Assembly: GCA_937983475.1 (NCBI GenBank)
Contig: CALJZV010000084.1
Span: 1-7,343 of the forward strand
DNA from: an uncultured Verrucomicrobiales bacterium
Lineage (GTDB): Bacteria > Verrucomicrobiota > Verrucomicrobiia > Limisphaerales > JACDHS01
Reading direction: 5' to 3'
Length of the DNA stretch: 7,343 nucleotides
Part shown: positions 5,931 through 7,343 of the stretch, in pieces
How the letters are laid out: every line of letters starts with the position of its first letter
Position numbering within the stretch: position 1 is the stretch's first letter
Program-made: the position numbers and the translations under genes
The notes under the pieces: generated by a model
The model's input: the letters and a program-made list of their open reading frames with translations, nothing else
What the model was told of the DNA's origin: nothing
The model's database searches: none

Positions 5931-7343
5931 TCACAAATCACCGCAACACGAATTGTGCGCGGAATCGCCATTTTGATGTTCTTCGGCAGCGCAGGCAGGT
6001 GAATCGGGTATTTGTTGGGGTGATGCCTGGCCACGCTTGAGCCAGACCAGCAGGATGCCGATGTCGGACGGGGAAACGCCGGCAATGCGGGAGGCCTGGC
6101 CCACCGTGGCGGGCTGGATTTTCGACAGCTTTTGCCGTGCTTCGCTGCGCAGGCTCGGCACGGTGGCATAGTCGAAGTTGGCCGGGATTTGTTTGTCCTC
6201 CAGCGTTTTGAACTTCGTGATTTCCGCTTCCTGTCGGTCAATATAGCCGGCGTATTTGATGGCGATTTCCACCTGTTGCACAACCTCTGGGGTCAGGTCG
6301 GGTCGGGCTCCAGGCAATTGATCATAGCTGACCTCCGGTCGCCGAAGCCATTGAGCCAGCGTGTCGGTTCCGGAGCGAGTTTTGTTCAAGCGCTTTATTT
6401 CCTCTTCAATGGCGCATTTTTTGGCTACGAGTTTGCGGTGGTTGCGCTCGGGCAGGAGGCCTATTTGATAGCCCAATTCTCCCAGGCGCAGGTCCGCGTT
6501 GTCCTGGCGCAACAAAAGCCGGTATTCAGCGCGCGAGGTAAACATGCGGTAGGGCTCGCTCGTCCCCTTGGTCACCAGGTCATCAATGAGCACGCCAATG
6601 TAGGCCTGGTCGCGGCGGAGCACGATGGGCTCCTTGCCTTGGACTCGGCACGCGGCGTTGATGCCGGCCATGAGTCCTTGAGCGCCTGCCTCCTCGTAGC
6701 CCGAGGTGCCGTTGATCTGGCCGGCCAGAAAGAGGTTTCGGCATGGCTTGGTTTCCAGCCATGGATGCAATTGGGTTGGAAAGGCAAAATCGTATTCCAC
6801 CGCGTAGGCCGGACGGAGAATCTCGGCATTTTCGCATCCGATGATCGAGCGCACCATTTCATACTGCACATCAAAGGGCAGGCTGGTCGAAAAGCCATTG
6901 ACGTAAATTTCGTCGGTGGCGATACCTTCGGGCTCCAGAAAAATCTGGTGGCGTTCCTTTTCAGTGAACCGGACGATCTTATCCTCTATGGACGGGCAAT
7001 AGCGTGGGCCGACACCCTCAATGACCCCGGAATACATGGGTGACTTGTGCAGGTTGGCCCGGATGATCTCGGCGGTTTTATCGGTCGTGTAGGTGATGTA
7101 ACAGGGAAGCTGGCCGCCAATTTGCGACAGGATGGAGCCGGGGGGGTAGTGCGCATCCTGTTCCTCGTGGAACATTCCCGGGTGTCGCTTTGTGGGAAAA
7201 AAGGCGTCGGCGGGCTGCGGCTCGATTCCCGGAAGGCCCTGTTCCACGTGGAACAAATCGTCCTTCCAGTAGGTGAAATAAGGAACCGGCTCATCCCCGG
7301 GCTGAATTTCGGTTTTGGAAAAGTCGATGGAGCGCCGGAGCAG
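5931..7343 (-). CDS. mnmG: tRNA uridine 5-carboxymethylaminomethyl modification enzyme, 5'-truncated
   Basis: C-terminal 470 residues of MnmG (GidA). With MnmE, this FAD-dependent enzyme installs the carboxymethylaminomethyl group on U34 of certain tRNAs. Reading starts exactly at 7343 with LLRRSIDFSKTEIQPGDEP, a conserved internal MnmG segment, so the gene enters from outside the window; the TTG at 7256 is internal. The N-terminal FAD-binding glycine motif is missing. Present are QLPCYITYT, IEGVGPRYCPSIEDK with the redox cysteine equivalent to E. coli Cys277 (codon 6996-6998), FLAGQINGTSGYEEAGAQG, the DDLVTKGTSEPYRMFTSRAEYR block, and the C-terminal GQASRIAGVSPSDIGILLVWL helix region that binds MnmE/tRNA. 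Between PYFTY and QLPCYI there are about 52 residues where E. coli has about 10. The extra stretch encodes LFHVEQ and MFHEEQ, the translations of two parS-like sites. The family 2 glycosyltransferase follows after 51 bases. Confidence 0.97.
   Translation of the reverse strand: MLRRSIDFSKTEIQPGDEPVPYFTYWKDDLFHVEQGLPGIEPQPADAFFPTKRHPGMFHEEQDAHYPPGSILSQIGGQLPCYITYTTDKTAEIIRANLHKSPMYSGVIEGVGPRYCPSIEDKIVRFTEKERHQIFLEPEGIATDEIYVNGFSTSLPFDVQYEMVRSIIGCENAEILRPAYAVEYDFAFPTQLHPWLETKPCRNLFLAGQINGTSGYEEAGAQGLMAGINAACRVQGKEPIVLRRDQAYIGVLIDDLVTKGTSEPYRMFTSRAEYRLLLRQDNADLRLGELGYQIGLLPERNHRKLVAKKCAIEEEIKRLNKTRSGTDTLAQWLRRPEVSYDQLPGARPDLTPEVVQQVEIAIKYAGYIDRQEAEITKFKTLEDKQIPANFDYATVPSLRSEARQKLSKIQPATVGQASRIAGVSPSDIGILLVWLKRGQASPQQIPDSPACAAEEHQNGDSAHNSCCGDL
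7159..7174. promoter_or_regulatory. parS: Second, imperfect parS-like site
   Basis: TGTTCCTCGTGGAACA is identical to the site at 7240 except for T7165, which breaks the central CACGTG. It lies exactly 81 bases (27 codons) from the first site and in the same reading frame, encoding MFHEEQ. It may be a weaker ParB site or a decayed copy. Confidence 0.55.
7240..7255. promoter_or_regulatory. parS: parS centromere site (ParB binding)
   Basis: TGTTCCACGTGGAACA is a perfect 16-base palindrome that differs at one position from the Bacillus consensus TGTTNCACGTGAAACA. ParB (Spo0J) binds such sites, slides as a CTP-dependent clamp, and directs origin segregation with ParA and loading of SMC. It lies inside mnmG, encoding LFHVEQ, and mnmG is often close to oriC and parAB. 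No parA, parB or dnaA is in the window. Confidence 0.85.

Noticed and set aside
6132..7043. Open frame of 303 residues on the plus strand
   Set aside because: It lies wholly antisense to the strongly conserved mnmG and shows no recognisable domain.
5931..7256. MnmG as a complete gene starting at 7256
   Set aside because: The codon at 7256 is TTG inside the parS site, and conserved MnmG sequence continues in frame without a stop to base 7343. The gene is truncated by the window.

Overview
The window looks like a chromosomal segment of a Verrucomicrobiota bacterium, perhaps the Limisphaerales/Pedosphaera group. That placement is an inference. It rests on a secreted delta-60 repeat protein with a C-terminal module of a style typical of that group, an L28 ribosomal protein of the long Thermus-like form, and intergenic regions rich in heptad and inverted repeats. 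Most coding DNA is moderately GC-rich, while the first gene is visibly more AT-rich.

Layout. Positions 1-1614 (+) encode a probable secreted delta-60 beta-propeller protein. It converges on a small single-domain rhodanese (2009-1635, -). The roughly 300-base gap at 2010-2333 has no gene but much structure: a heptad-repeat array with an inverted partner, a nested inverted-repeat element, and a stem-loop over the first possible start of the next gene. Then come an EamA/DMT-family ten-helix transporter (2334-3257, +) and rpmB for ribosomal protein bL28 (3367-3636, +), which ends at a strong intrinsic terminator. The rest of the window is one leftward block: 5'-truncated mnmG (7343-5931), a family 2 glycosyltransferase (5879-4929) and a family 61 glycosyltransferase (4924-3710). 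The two glycosyltransferases are 4 bases apart and probably co-transcribed, making or decorating a surface glycan.

The most notable signal lies inside mnmG. A perfect 16-base palindrome, TGTTCCACGTGGAACA (7240-7255), matches the ParB-binding centromere site parS. A second copy with one changed base (7159-7174) sits exactly 81 bases away in the same reading frame. Both lie in an extra stretch of about 42 residues that E. coli MnmG lacks, so the centromere signal appears to be carried within an in-frame coding insertion. mnmG is often near the replication origin and parAB, which fits, but here it is followed by glycosyltransferases rather than rsmG or parAB. The conserved MnmG sequence continues unbroken to the window edge, so the ATG-like start at 7256 (a TTG) is internal and the gene begins outside the window.
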